Source: Nectonema munidae
Taxonomy: Eukaryota; Nematomorpha; Nectonematoida; Nectonematidae
Length of the DNA stretch: 64,000 nucleotides
Reading direction: 5' to 3'
Assembly: GCA_030549495.1 (NCBI GenBank)
Contig: JAUIRK010000018.1
Span: 19,837 to 83,836, forward strand
The first letter of the stretch is position 1. Each line of letters begins with the position of its first letter. The translations under genes were made by a program, and so were the position numbers. Under the pieces are notes generated by a model, which searched no databases, had not been told where the DNA came from, and worked only from the letters and a program-made list of their open reading frames with translations. Below, piece after piece: positions 33,651 to 50,144 of this stretch.

Positions 33651-35495
33651 TTCTATAAAATTTTAATTTTTTCATTTAACTAGCAAATGGAATAACCTAT
33701 CAATTGTATTCGATTTGAAGAATGTTATTGAACTATTTATATGTTCTTTTTTATTATGTTTTTAGTGAGGAATAAGAGATATGAAAATCGAAAAAGTATC
33801 CTATTTTTTTAACAAAATATTAATTGCAGATAATTTTATAAAAATTTTTGGGGCTAATTAATAAATACGCGAATTTTTTTCAGTTTCTTTTAAAAAAAAG
33901 GAGTTTAGTTCTTTTCTGTTTTCACAAAAAAATAAAATATTTAATTCTATATTTTGAGTATTTCTCAGTTTATCATGTTTTAAATTAATATTTGCAAAAT
34001 TTTTTGCATTGGGTTTTACGAACGTGCAATTCAATTTAAAATTGATCCTGATATTGCGATGTGTCATCAACCTCAATACTTTAAGACAAAATAAACTTTT
34101 TTATATTTAATACTATGAAAACTTTTATAGTTCTAAATTTTTCAAAATAACATTAACTTCTTGATGATAACAAATCAGTATAATACCACACATAACTTTA
34201 AACTTTCAAGTTTAATACCACTTAAAGAGATTAATATAAATTTAATTGTAGTAAAACTCATCAAAAAACAATTTTTAAACAAATGTCTCCCTATTTACTC
34301 ATATCAAAATCAAAGACTGAGTAAATTTTGGTATAAAAAGTAAACGAATTAGTCTCCCTTTTATTTGTATCAATTGATAAGCAAAGATAAATTAAGGTAT
34401 AAATGGGGTTATAACAGATAAAAGTTATGATCGGTGTTTCATGTCTTCATACTTTTATGCTGTTGTCTCCCCTGTCCTCCAACCTTTGAGTTTTTAGAAG
34501 ATATCAAAACATGGGACATTTTTTCAAAACTCATAAAATGAAATTAATTTGTATATTGTAAACGATGTTATATATTTTTTGACATGAAAGCGTCATTAAA
34601 CTACCAGGAAAATGGTATCAAAAGATACAGATAGCGATTTTAGGAAAAGTTACGAAATTTGAAGTGATATAATTCAGTCAATTTTAAACAATTAATTTTT
34701 TTGCATGATCAAACCAAGTACGTTTTTAAATTTTTTTGGATGCGGCTTCAATTAAACTATATCTGTATATATTAAACAATATTTTTTTTCTATTTATTAA
34801 TTAATTATATAAATGAATATAAGTATAAATCTAAGAAATGGATTATTATAAAAACGTTATACCTTCAAATTTTATTTGTTCAAAAAACAATTCAATGTCC
34901 AACTTTAAAGAAATCAGTTTCTAATTTTTATTCAATTTAATCTGCATATTCGGAATCAGGATAGAATGCTTAATGTAAAACTATAATAAAGAAGTGAAGT
35001 GTATGATCGTTGCGTTCTATCCAAGATTGCATTTAATAAAAACAGAAGTTGCAATTCCAAATGCACCTAATTTCGAACCGGTTAACCAAAAAAAAGCCAA
35101 ATGTTCAAAAATACAAAACTTAGCCATCATTTTGTACTCATAAACCAAAATTTGTATCCACCATTCCAGGAAAAATGTAAAAGGTGGTTCACTCTGTTTC
35201 TGTCAATGAAGAAGTAAAAGAAAAAAAGTAGTGATGTAGCGATCGCAATTTTTTGACCGATATCGATTCTGATTCCGATTACCATATAAAATGTCGATAA
35301 CGATGCTCGAATGAAATGCGAGTAATGAGGGTGCGTAAACGTAACGCGCATCGTATGCCCCCATTGAAGAGAAAATGTCAAATTAGAGTCGCGACTATGG
35401 GGCTGAGAACCTATAAGTTATGTACTAAGACGCATTTGTGCTTACAGGAAAAAGGAAACAAAGAATACACTTTTCTCAAAGTAATAACATATTGA
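33651..35495. other. No gene seen; AT-rich
   Basis: No supported gene. About 35229-35310 (agtgatgtagcgatcgca then repeated gat/tcg motifs) resembles one end of a hAT-type element with no visible partner. Confidence 0.4.
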
Positions 35496-35633
35496 GTTGA
35501 TACTAGAGCTTCTGATTTCTCGATAAAATTTAATTCTCGAGAAACGAGGAAAAATATATATGATTCTCGAGACTCGAGAAGTTAAAAAATATTTTACGAA
35601 AAAAATATTTTGTTTTATTATTAAAATAACTTT

Positions 35634-36044
35634 TTAAAAAACAAGAGCATATAAAGTTTCGTTTTTCAAACTCAATCGTTTTGGAGATAAAATTCTTCCG
35701 CATTGACAAGAAGTTGGTTGGATGCATAAAAGAGAATTTTTTAACAATTGTATTGATTCTGATAAATCAAAATTTTTGTTTTGTTTGAACATCTGTAGTT
35801 CTTCTTCTATTGTACTAACTTTTTCTTCTTTTTTATCATACATGAATTCTTTAATTTCTCTATTTAAACTTTGAGTTAGAGATTCTTCTACAAACTCATC
35901 AACAGATTTGACTTGAATTTGGCTTTCTTGTATAACAGTTCCATGCTCCGAATAATGAGAAAATATTTTATCAAAAATATTTTTTGCACATTCTAAAATT
36001 TCTTCAAAATTTGAATATTCAAAAGTTGATCGTGCATTACACAT
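35634..36044 (-). pseudogene. hAT A transposase remnant
   Basis: An open stretch of about 136 codons reads MCNARSTFEYSNFEEILE at the start and FDLSESIQLLKNSLLCIQ then PTSCQCGRILSPKRLSLKNE near the end. The last block matches the hAT C-terminal dimerisation region (IPxSS…ER.FS…R..L) with substituted key positions. The DDE core is missing, so this is an internally deleted copy. Confidence 0.6.
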
Positions 36045-36384
36045 AATTATTTATTTTTTATTAAATAAAAAAATTTTTTAATTCTTTAGTCTCGACAAAA
36101 ATTTCTCGAGAATGAAGAAATAAAAAAATTCTAAAATGCTCGAGAATCGAGAAATCTCGAGACAGAAGCTCTAGTTCAGTGGTTCTTAACCTTTAGGATA
36201 TGTTTACCCCTAAATATTATGAAAAAATTTTTTATGACCCCTATAAAATTCTTTTTGATTCAGCCATTTAAAGTTAAAAACAAGAAAATTTACATGTTAT
36301 ATTTTATAATACAAAACTTGTTAAAAGAAAGTTTAATTGAAAAATTTTATTTAAATTAATATAATCTAACAAATTCAGTATAAT

Positions 36385-36939
36385 TTAATTCGAATGCTGG
36401 TATTGTTTGTCAGGCAAAAGTTTTTCAAAACATGGTGTAATGCTCAACAAACAGCATCTCGTGTCTGAATCAATTGCAAGCTTATTACGTGCACTTATTT
36501 TTAAAGACATCATTGCACAAAACCCAGTCTCGCAACGATAAGTTGAAGGTGACTGTATCAAAAAAATCATAGCACGTTTGGAAAGAATAGGATAAACGGT
36601 TTTTAATTTGGCCCAGAATGATGGAAATGCTTGCTCGGAAAAATCGAGTTTTAATTGACTGTTTTCTCTTATTTGAAGAAACTCCACTTTGGCAGCAACG
36701 TCAGAGTCATCAATGCTACTTTCGCTCACTGAAAAAGGTCTGGTGATCCAAATGTCATTAGAACGGCTATTTAACTTCGGAAAATAGTTTTCAATTGCTT
36801 GATTGCAAGCAACATGTGTGAGATTTAAAATGATGTTTGATTTTAAGAGCAAAACTGATTGCATCATACAATCAGGATTAATGAATACATCAAATAGAAA
36901 TAGTTTTGCAACTGATAGAAAGACGTTCATGAAAAGCAA
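36385..36939 (-). pseudogene. hAT B transposase C-terminal part
   Basis: About 184 open codons end at a stop at 36385. Motifs include FPSFWAKLKTVYPILSKRAM and PSTYRCETGFCAMMSLKISA, the latter being the C-terminal hAT (ZBED5-like) dimerisation block. Upstream, in minus-strand sense, the frame is cut by the LINE, whose duplicated target aaagacgttcatga lies within the coding sequence. The catalytic core is absent. Confidence 0.75.
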
Positions 36940-38060
36940 ATGGAAAAGAGACTTGAAGGAAATTAGCCTTTATTCTGCGGTTTTGTAGACCTAGAGAAAG
37001 CGTATGATAGGGTTCCAAGGGATGTTGTGTACTGGAGTCTAAGAGAAAAAGGTATTAGTGAAAAGTTAGTGAGACTAGTTAAGGAAACCTATAGAAACTC
37101 TAAAACTTCCATCAGAACAATGAACGGATACTCACAGGAATTCGACATAAAAGTAGGGTTACACCAAGGCAAAATAAAAGCATTGAGCCCTTTTTTTTTG
37201 CAGTTGTTATTGATGAAATCTCCAAAAATATCAGAAAAGAAGGAGTAAATGAACTTTTGTTTGCCGATGACTTAATAATTATGGCAGATAGTGAAAAAGA
37301 ATTACAGGAAAGACTAAGTATATGGCAAAAAAGTCTCGAGGAAAAAGGCCTAAAGTTGAATGCAGGCAAAACCAAAGTGATGAAGGTTAGTAGAAATGAC
37401 AAGACTGAGATAAGAATAAAAGACGTTCATGGAATTGAGTTAAATCAAGTTAAAGCGTTCAAGTATTTAGGATCAGTTATTGAGATGGAAGGAGGATGTT
37501 GTAAAGACGTTCAGTCGAGATTGAATGCGAGTTGGGCAAAATGGAGAGAGGTTAAACCTGTTCTAAACGATAGAAAACTAGCCATGAATTTAAAGGCCAA
37601 GGTATATACATCAATAGTTAGACCCATCATGACTTACGGATCAGAATGTTGGTGTCTGAGAAATAATGAAAAGAAAAAGCTAGAAGTGTCGGAAATGAAA
37701 ATGCTGAGAATGATGCTGAACGTTACGAGAAAAGATAGGATTAGAAATGAAGAAGTGAGACATAGAACAAGAGTGACGACGAGTGTTATAGATGTAATGG
37801 AAAGAAACAAGATGAGATGGTATGGACACGTACGTGCTAAGAAGAAAAAGCGATGAAAAAATAAAGATAGCGTACGATGCGCCTGTACAAGGAAAGAGAA
37901 AAAGAGGAAGGCCAAGATTGAGATGGAGGGATGATTTGAAAAGATCCATGGAAAAATTTGGGTTGAAAGAAAGCGATGCGAAGGACAGAAACCTATGGAG
38001 AAACAGGATCAAGCCATCGACCTCCATTTAGGGGATAAGATGATGAAGAAGAAGAAGAAG
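36933..38060 (+). mobile_element. 5'-truncated LINE (innermost layer)
   Basis: A non-LTR retrotransposon 3' half bounded by a perfect 14-bp target duplication, aaagacgttcatga, at 36919-36932 and 38061-38074. The coding part starts inside the reverse transcriptase: FVDLEKAYDRVPRDVVYWSL (motif A) near 36985, VGLHQG and LSPFF near 37150-37195 (motif B), LLFADDLIIMADSEKE at 37253-37300 (motif C). It continues with KAFKYLGSVIEMEG, RPIMTYGSECW, EMKMLRMM, MRWYGHV and KRKRGRPRLRWRDD. About three frameshifts break it. It ends in a GAA-rich tract and has no LTR. The C-terminal block resembles RTE/Proto2-type elements, but I did not settle the clade. Confidence 0.88.
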
Positions 38061-38230
38061 AAAGACGTTCATGAGGATACACTTTTTGATACCAAAAGTT
38101 TTTCATGACCCCTGCAAAAACTTCAAACGACCCCTAAAGGGGTCACGACCCCCCCCCCCCCAGGTTAAGAACCACTGCTCTAGTTGATACCCATCTAATC
38201 GCTATATATAATGCTAGAAAAGACCAAAAC

Positions 38231-38305
38231 GAACGACCATAATAATCAGACGATATCTAATGAAAAGCAGAAGATTTGAATTAAAGAGCATTGAAAAACG
38301 CAGAC
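38231..38305. repeat. Dispersed repeat, copy 1
   Basis: About 75 bp from gaacgacc through cgatatctaatg to aaaacgcagac, roughly 90% identical to 47850-47924 in the same orientation. It lies about 40 bp beyond the hAT nest. A C-rich run at 38513-38530 follows. Confidence 0.7.
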
Positions 38306-39527
38306 TAACTATTTTTTTAAAAGTGAATGAGAAAATTCTGAAGAATATCCAATGAAAGCTGTGCGAAATGTTTGACTCATAGTTCTTTATTTCTAATGGG
38401 TTGTTTGCGTTATGAAGAAATTTTTAAATAAGAAAAAAAGAATTTACTATTTATCTTTAATTGTATTGCTTATTTAATTACTCTTGTATTTGATATCACC
38501 CGCTGTCATTCACCCCCCCCCCCCTCCCCCTTCCATTTTATGCCTATAATAGTTAAGCACAGATCGGTCTATAAATATCTAATGCCATTCTAATTGAAAC
38601 GTTTTCCTTCTTTACGATGACGCAATAACGATTATTTTCCAAATATCGTCTTAATCATAAAAGTTTCATTGTGAAATAAAGTTGATAAAATGTGAAAGTT
38701 TATGTTTTGTATTTCTGTATCAGGTAGGAAAAAGTAAATCCCACTAAATTACATTTTATACCTCAATTTTTTACAATATGAGATTTGATTTAAAATATAT
38801 TTGTGTTATGTTTATCCACTATAAACCTTAAAAACACTAACATCACTTTAAAACGTTCTTCATTATGACAAGTGTTTCTTACACTATTTAAAACCAACTT
38901 TCTTTCAATGTTAAATTCATTTTTTAAATAAAATATCGTTGGCATAGCTTTGCCATGGATAATTCTCGCAAAGTTAGGTGAGGTCGGAAATAACGTTCAA
39001 CAGAAAAGGCTGTATACAGCTTCATATTTGATTAATTGTCGTCAAATGTAAGGTGTGCGTAAGAGTTATTCGATGTGCTCGAAAATGAATTTTGAACTGT
39101 TTGGATAAAAAGATTGTAGAATGTGAATATTTTCTCGTTTTTAATAATTAATATATTAAGTTTTAATATCATTAAAACAAATGGTAAATGAAATTTTGAC
39201 ACGATATTTTTTTCAGATATTTCATTATATACAGTATAGTGAAACGAATTTATTATGTTAAAGCCTAAGCTCGCTCGCCACTAATCGGAACTAGGGTTTA
39301 CTTCAGTTAAAATATAGCAAGTGAAAGTAGAAGTAATGAGTATCGTTGAGAGAAGAGTCTTTTATATAGTTGAAAGAAAGGGCGATGAAGTATGTGCATT
39401 TTAAAAGCAAGTAATTGCATCTGTCCTCGAAGACACTTTTACTCATAGAAGTACACAAAAATTACATGACATATACGTTAAGGTTTTGAATGTTTTTAAT
39501 ATTGAATTAAAAATTTATATGGTAAAA
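38306..39527. other. No gene seen
   Basis: AT-rich apart from one C-rich run (38513-38530). Confidence 0.4.
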
Positions 39528-40010
39528 AATATATGGAATTTTGGATTTGCTCGTATTATATCATCTTTAAGAGAAAAAGGAGAAAGAGGTGAAATTTTGT
39601 CGTAAGAATCAATGAAGCGTAATAAGCTTAAACGGCATTTGAAATCAAAACATACAAAACTCGTAAATAAAAGTTCCGCCTTCTTCAAAATAAAGCTGAT
39701 CAATTTAAAAAAGTTCATTTTAACCCTTTGAAGACCAAAATTTTGAAGACTTATAGTCTGATTTATTTTTCAATGCAATTTTATATATCTAGAGCAGACG
39801 ATTTTCATTTCCTGGGACACATGTGTCCCATCGGTCTTCAAAGGGCTAACAGCGAAGCGTATTTACAACCAAAAGAAAAAGCTGCTTTATTGGCATCTTA
39901 AAGAGTATCTTAAAAATTGGTAGAGCAAAATAACCTTACATGATCGGCAAAGATTCGCCTGCTACATGAGATATTGATGATATCCATAGAAAAAGCAGCA
40001 GACTCTAAAA
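39528..40010 (+). pseudogene. hAT BED-finger fragment split by MITE
   Basis: The frame ESMKRNKLKRHLKSKHTKLV ending near 39700 matches the second half of the BED zinc finger (KLKRHL..KH) of ZBED5/SCAND3-type hAT transposases. The cysteine pair before it is lost. After the 122-bp MITE the protein resumes with EKAALLAS and KIGRAK*PYMIGKDSPAT, matching the family's ALxASYxVxxxIAKxKKPHTIGE block. The catalytic domain does not follow. Confidence 0.6.
39724..39845. mobile_element. 122-bp piggyBac-like MITE
   Basis: The left end CCCTTTGAAGACC after TTAA (39720-39723) and the right end GGTCTTCAAAGGG before CTAA are perfect 13-bp inverted repeats. The right target has one change from TTAA. A gggacacatgtgtccc palindrome lies inside. 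No coding capacity. Confidence 0.85.
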
Positions 40011-42796
40011 TCTTGATCTCTTTCTAAATAAAGTCTAGGAAAAGAAATATAAACTTGATCCCAAAAATGATATACGCTCTGCAACACCACCAGGGATAGA
40101 TAAGTTTGTAGAAAAAAGCAGCATATATCAGCCATGACATTGGAATGCTTTTTTAGATTTCGCGCAAAAATTTGCCAAGTTTAAATATCGAGCTGGTTGA
40201 AATTGATGGATGAAAAAATTAAGATCTATCACATTTACAATGATGTTTGTATGTATTCACATTATTAACTTCACAAAGACTATATTGCATTTCAATTATC
40301 CTGCAGTCAACAAATTAGATTGGAGGAAAAACGGCGTGGGCATGGGAACTCCTGGAATATAGAGATTTAGAGCTAATGTAAATACTACTCAATTTATTTG
40401 TATAATAGATGAAGAAAATATTAAGAATAATAAAAAAAATCCATCGATGAATAAAGCTCACATTATCAAATTTCTCCTCAAAAATCTACAATTATAATTA
40501 AATATATCATAAAATTAAATGATGATATCCAATTTGCCAAAATACTCCGAAATGACAGGCAGACCTTTTAGTTGCGAGCCTCTTTAATGTTTTAAAAACG
40601 CTATATTTTATTTAATCCTATAGTTTTTAATCATTATTATCAATCAGCATAAGAAGTTGTAAAAGAATATATATATTTAATAAAGTTATAAAAAAAAATG
40701 GATAAAGTTTTGGAAGTCCCCGATAGGAAAATATTTTTTAACTCATCATAAGTTTCAATATAGCCTTTGTATGAGAATCAATCAATCAAATCTACCAAAA
40801 AATGTTTTGAATTTGGCAGCTCTTGTCAAAATTATAATTTTTACATCTGAAAAGTTTGTTGCACATATATACCTATTTTCAAATATGATGAATTTAATGA
40901 TGATGTTTTTTTTATGAAAAGCAACCAAAGGTGTCAAAAAATCAATCAAACTCATCAATCAATATCAAATATATAAACTTTAGAATAAATTCTACATACA
41001 GTATTTGATTTGTTAATTATACTTTCTTAATTTATTTAATAAACCATCTTTTGGTGTTTAAAAAACCCATAAATAAGTCACAAAGTATTGCGAACAAAGT
41101 TCATTTTTCTCTACTACTAATTATACAAGCATTTTGAGTAAAATTGTAGTGCTGTGTACAAATAAGTGGAGAAAAATTTTTCTGTATTAAAAATTTATGT
41201 TATTCGCTCTTTTTTATTATTGATTGCCCATTTTTAATTACAATTCATCAAACAACACGACACATCATAGCATAAACTATTAATGAAGAAAAAGATTATT
41301 ATCCAATCACATTTAACGAACGAAGTAACTTTTACTTTCAATCCTTACTTCATAAATTATATCTTTTAACTTCTAACTAAATCAATAATATATATTTGTG
41401 AGTGTGTGTGTGTATGTATTATGTAGCAAATTAAAAGTGTAGAAAATGCTTAGTTATTTGATGCATCAGGTAATCGAAATGTATATTGAATGAATGTATT
41501 TGAAATATATACGGATATGGATTATACAGTCTTATTAACAGGAATTGTGAAGATATATCTATCAAAGTACTTCAAGTTGGTGGATAAAGAAAGAAATGAT
41601 TGATAATCATGTTGTTGTATGCATGCATGCCATGACAGCATCGTAAGAGCATGATGATAAATAAGCAGAGCGCAGCTTTGAGCTGAGTCGCTACAACACC
41701 ACAGCTCTGCAATGTTCTGCGTGTTAGGCTCCCTCTACAAGCAAAAGTAAAAAAGTTGGCTAAATAAATTTATGAAGAATTAAAGGTTGAATTAGTTTTA
41801 TTGATTTCATTGGTATACTGCTTTCAGAAAAAGTGGCACTAGATGATGATCAATATATATCAGTGAATAGCGTATGTGTACGCACATGCATATAAAACGA
41901 GCAGCACACAACCAAAGCTAGTAGCATTCATGCTTCCACTTCAAAAAATTCTTTCTCTAACTTCTTAGAACATTTCATCATCTATATTTATCCAAAAAGC
42001 GTTCCTTATTTATGTAAGCATCTTTTCCAGCCTCATCATCCTTTTGTTCTCAACTTTTTTTTAGAATTGAAAATAAGTAAAGTATAAAACACACTTCTTC
42101 AAAACCTTTTTTTTACCTAGTTCATGTAGCGATATTTTCAGAAAGGAAATATTTTTGAGCATTTAAGTTAAATTTAATAAAATTTGCTTTCATGGAACTC
42201 ATTAGGTAAAAGATAAAATTTTGCAACTATTTTATAACAAACTTTTTAAATTGTTTTGGTTTCATGTTGTTTCTTTGTGAACTTTAATAATGTGGGGTCG
42301 TATACAAGCTACAATGGCTTTTTAACAAAAAATTGGTTTTTCTAGTGTTAAACCGAAATATATATTATAGGATGTATGTGTATTGGCCTAGATCACAATC
42401 CATCATTGAACTAAGTTGATAAGTCAGGTTACCTTAGTCATTTAATTAATGAAATATGAACCTTAAAACATCTGAAGCAAAGCAAGATGATAAAACGAGG
42501 GTTCGTACATCCACAAGTCAACAATGGATATAATGCAGAGGAGTGAGCGAGTAGAAACGATCCCACAATCACAAGTATCAGCGTGAACAATTTTGGAAAA
42601 ACTTTTAAAAGTAAAGTTACCTGCCACAAAGATTCAAAATGTATAGTCCTTCTACCCCAACTTATAAAAAAAAATGAACAACTCATAAATCGCTAAAAAA
42701 AGAACATGAAGAAAACTTGTTTGCATGACTATCTTCTATGTGAAATTTTAATGCTTATGATTAAGATCCTGATTTATATACAAGTAATACTCGGTG
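40011..42796. other. No gene seen; AT-rich
   Basis: Long AT-rich stretch with only short simple repeats, for example gtgtgtgtgtgt near 41401. I see no supported exon or element. Confidence 0.4.
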
Positions 42797-42920
42797 TTTG
42801 GAGATGAATCATTGTAGTATACAGGTTGGAGATGAATTATTGTTGTATACGGGTTGGAGATGAATTATCGTAGAATACAGGTTGGAGATGAATCATCGTA
42901 ATAAACGGGTTGGAGATAAC
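42797..42920. repeat. 28-bp minisatellite, about four copies
   Basis: Units beginning gatgaatcattgtagtatac and ending aggttgga start at 42803, 42831, 42859, 42887 and, truncated, 42915: an exact 28-bp period with a few substitutions. Confidence 0.85.
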
Positions 42921-43149
42921 ACGCTAGTTGTCTACCCGCGTTCAACCGTACAGGTTATGAGATATATATATATATATAAATTATCAACAAGTACATTGGG
43001 ACTTTGTCTGTTTAAAATCCCGCTAAACAAAGGATTAACGTTCGACCTTCAATCGCCGATTCCTCGCGTGCTGGCTGTAACAGCAAATAACTTTTCTGCA
43101 TTAGTCAACCGCAGAACCAAGTGTAACACTGTGTTGAGTGATCACTCAG

Positions 43150-44300
43150 GGAAATGCTAAATACACATCACTGGAGATTCAGAATGAACATTTGGACCTG
43201 ATGACCAAACAAGTGCTCGAGTGAATCATCCAAGATTGCAATGCTGTGGAATTGTTTCACATTTATTGCTGATGATGAGCAACTGACGTTGGAATGAAGG
43301 AACAAATATCTGCATGTGTTCGTTTCATCCATAAAGATAAGAAGAAATAAACATACTCTGCGTGAAGAGTTTCTCAAGTTTGTTCATGCTGATGGTGGTG
43401 CAACTGCTGAAGCCTTGACAAATAAATTCATTGAAACGTTGAATGAGTTGAACATCGGGATTGAAAAAATGCGAGCTCAGAGATATGGTGGTGCAGCAGT
43501 GTTGAGTGGTGGTCACGTATCTTGCGTACAGACAAAGGGTTCGAGAACGCTATCCTCTAACAAGATAGATCCATTGCAGACCACATGTGTTCATTTTGTG
43601 GCTTGGCAACTCTTCTGATGTGAAGATTGTTTGAAAAGTTTTGGATACTATAAAGGAGATTGCCGTTGTCTTTGAGAATTCAGCTAAACGCAGCCTGCAT
43701 TTTCAAAACCAACTTCACCAGAATAAGAAGGTGAGAGAACAGATGGGTGATTGCACAAAAAAGCCACTCAGTGACACAAGGTGGGCCTCCCGAGCTGATA
43801 GTCTGAGTGTCCTTTTAAAAGCTTTTGATGTGACCGTTGACACTCTTGAGGAACTTGGAGAAAACGGAAATAATTCATCTTTTTCAAAACTCAAAAGGAT
43901 TTGATTTCATTCTTACCCTAGTTGTACTTGAGTATACACTCATCATTTGGCAGTCTTCTACTAAAACTAAGCCTGGATCTTGTCAAAGCATCAAAAGAAG
44001 CAAGTGCTTGATTTCCAATCTTTGAAAGAGTGAGAAATGATGAAAAAGTTTGGAACGTTCTGTACACTAAAGCATAGAATATTGCTGCAAAATATGATGC
44101 CACCCCAAAGAAGTCACGAAGAGTTGGACGTCAAGCCCATCGAGATAACATAGAGGCAGAAATAGTTCATGAATATTGAAAACGGGCAATATTCTTCCCA
44201 TTTCTTGATCATCTGATCAGAGACTTGGCGATTCTACATATCCAGAAAACTCATCCTATAGACATAACGAGAGTGGTTTTGTAATTCGCTAATGATAAGC
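43150..44300 (+). pseudogene. hAT transposase fossil (ZMYM1-like)
   Basis: Plus-strand blocks read EIQNEHLDLMTKQVLE, GMKEQISACVRFIHKDKKK, EFLKFVHADGGATAEALTNK, IEKMRAQRYGGAAVLSGGHV (family RxQGYDGAxxMSG, a catalytic region), THCVHF-like and KKPLSDTRWASRADSLSVL (family LxDTRWxxRxxA). This order matches the hAT group that gave rise to ZMYM1 and related proteins. Several stops and frameshifts break it. N- and C-terminal ends and TIRs are not seen. Confidence 0.75.
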
Positions 44301-44829
44301 CAAAAAGATCTCCTCATGAACTGTGATAAGAAATTATTTATTCAATCAAATGTATACTATTTGTGATTTTTACGGGCGTCGCCCCACAGGTAGTTCCACC
44401 TGCTTACTTCTAGCGTACCTCTTTGAAAATCCTGGCAAGGTCCTTGTTACACCATATAATATTATCAGTTAAAGAACTGAGATCTTCTCCATTAATTGTC
44501 CATATTCAAAATATGAGTTCTGCTTAATTTTTTCCGCAATCGGTTTATATATGAGAGTTTAAATTACTCAAAAAGTTTATTTAAAAATTAACATTTTTTT
44601 ATAGTTTATACAGAGGACGCTCATTTTTTATTACCCTTTATAAAGCCCAAGGGGGTTAAAAAGACACCATATATTTTTATGAACCAAGAATAAAGTTTTT
44701 AATGCAAAAAAAAAATTTTTGCAGTTCATTTATTTCAAAATTTGTTATATATATTAATTCACTTATTTATTTTTTTGAATGCATATATTATTATATTGTA
44801 TCATTGATAAAAAAATTCTAAGTAAAAAG
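44301..44829. other. AT-rich; possible piggyBac end
   Basis: At 44630-44660 the text ttattaccctttataaagcc then caagggggttaa resembles a damaged piggyBac terminus (TTAA plus CCC). It could be the 3' end of the transposase fragment to its right. Confidence 0.35.
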
Positions 44830-45540
44830 TTTATTTACATTTATTACATATCACTATAGAAACATTAGAACACTTTCCAAGCACAAATTTTGAACGCTCT
44901 GCATCTACTCCCCTTGCAGTTTGCTTTAACTTGTCATTTTTTCCTTGTTTTTTTCTATCATATCATCACCATCTTCAGAAGAAAAAGTTTTGCTCAAATT
45001 TTGATCTTCAACTAACACTTCAACCAATTTTTGTAGAACTAATTTTTTGAAATATTTTCCCTTATAACTTTTCTGTATAAAATACAAGCATTTATAGCAG
45101 CAAAGTCCAAAATAGTGTAGAAGGTATGAACTGGCCATCTTCTTCAAGAGGATTTAATGCTGTAATATCGTGCCATTTGATCCAACACATCTATACCATA
45201 TTTAGTACTGTTATAATATTCAATTACTATATGCGTTTTCTTCTCATTTTTTCTTATTTCAACTTCAAAAAGGAAACAGATTTATTTTTCTTTGCAATAT
45301 AAAAAGTTGATGTAAATTTTGTAATGAAAATGATTCATACTTTTCCTAAATTTTTTAGTTCTTGAGAAATTTCCGTTCTACCTTTTATCGTTGTACCTAC
45401 CAGAGTCAATGATTCTTTTCCCAACCTCTTTATAGCAAATTTGAAATAATTAAAAAATGTCTTCCACTTTTGAAATATGGCTCTACAAGCTTTAGAATAA
45501 CATGTTCAGACAAAGTCAACTTGTTTGAACGCGTTTCATC
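44830..45540 (-). pseudogene. piggyBac transposase fragment
   Basis: On the minus strand from 45540 the order is NKLTLSEHVILKLVEPYF, TLVGTTIKGRTEISQELKNL, YIAKKNKSVSFLK, VIEYYNSTKYGIDVLDQMAR, then KSYKGKYFKKLVLQKLVEVL and a CNKCK end. These are the GTxRxNRxxiP, YNxTKGGVDxxDqm and C-terminal helix blocks of piggyBac transposases. Several breaks occur. The N-terminal half is missing: recognisable sequence ends about 60 bp before the (GT)n tract. Confidence 0.75.
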
Positions 45541-45598
45541 TTTACATAAAATAAGAAAAACCATTCAGCGAATATGCTGAATGTGTGTGTAATAAATT

Positions 45599-49444
<3,846 letters not shown>

Positions 49445-49848
49445 CAGTGGTGTACCTAGTAAAAGTGACGCCATGTGTGGATGTAAAATTTGCTGTCTCT
49501 TAAAAGTTCTGAAGCCGCTTAAAACGCAGAAAACTGAATGTATATACAATTTTTACTTCTAAATTGTCGTTTTTTAAGTTCGAAACTTTCTTTTTAAAGT
49601 TTTAAATTATAAATTGTCCTTTTTAAGTTCTAAATGTAACTTAAAAAAATACAATTTATAAACGAAATATACAAGTTAGAAGTAAAAATGGAACACATAT
49701 CCATATATATATATATAAACTAAAAAGACAATCTGTGAAAAAATTTTCCCATAATTAAAGTCTATAATATTTGTAATTATGTTTTTAATACAAATAAATT
49801 GTGGCGGACCGGAAGGATCGCTCTCAGTACCTCCCGGGTACGCCACTG
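49445..49848. mobile_element. hAT-type MITE
   Basis: The left end cagtggtgtacctagtaaaa and the right end (inverted) cagtggcgtacccgggaggt match at 11 of the first 12 positions. Flanking octamers (gtgagggt and gacggggt) match at only 5 of 8, so any target duplication is decayed. No transposase inside. Confidence 0.55.
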
Positions 49849-50144
49849 GACGGGGTTATGCGAATGAGGGAAGATAAATATGAGCATCAAAATACCTTTA
49901 TTTAGATACCTGAATTAAATTCATTGGATTTAACATTTAATAAAGGCTAATGACATCATAAATATTTGTTAATACTTTTCAAAATACATACAATGCACCG
50001 TGAATAATTTTTCTACAAAGGTTGCAAAATCTAATATAAGCGTCTAGAATGAGAAAATACACTTATTATGATCACGTTTGTATCCAGAGTATAGGAGTAA
50101 ATCCAGGCAGAAAATCCGGGGTAGAGTTATAGAGGCGTTGAGTG
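49849..50144. other. No gene seen
   Basis: AT-rich spacer to the candidate minus-strand frame. Confidence 0.35.

Larger units (their letters stand above)
36177..38177. mobile_element. hAT element B (middle layer)
   Basis: The ends cagtggttcttaacct and aggttaagaaccactg are 16-bp perfect inverted repeats. The perfect 8-bp target duplication ctctagtt lies at 36169-36176 and 38178-38185. Beyond the repeats both ends are rich in gaccccta-type sequence, typical of this hAT group. It carries part of its own transposase on the minus strand and is itself split by a LINE. It inserted inside the right terminal repeat of hAT A. Confidence 0.92.
35504..38182. mobile_element. hAT element A (outer layer of nest)
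   Basis: The left end tagagcttctg and the right end cagaagctcta are inverted repeats. They are followed inward by repeated ttctcgag motifs on both sides. The 8-bp target duplication gttgatac flanks it at 35496-35503 and 38183-38190. The element is interrupted near its right end by hAT element B, so its own length is only about 670 bp. It carries a minus-strand remnant of a hAT transposase, so it is internally deleted. Confidence 0.85.

Noticed and set aside
37634-38027. Minus-strand frames opposite the LINE
   Set aside because: They are shadows of the LINE coding strand, which carries the clear RT motifs.
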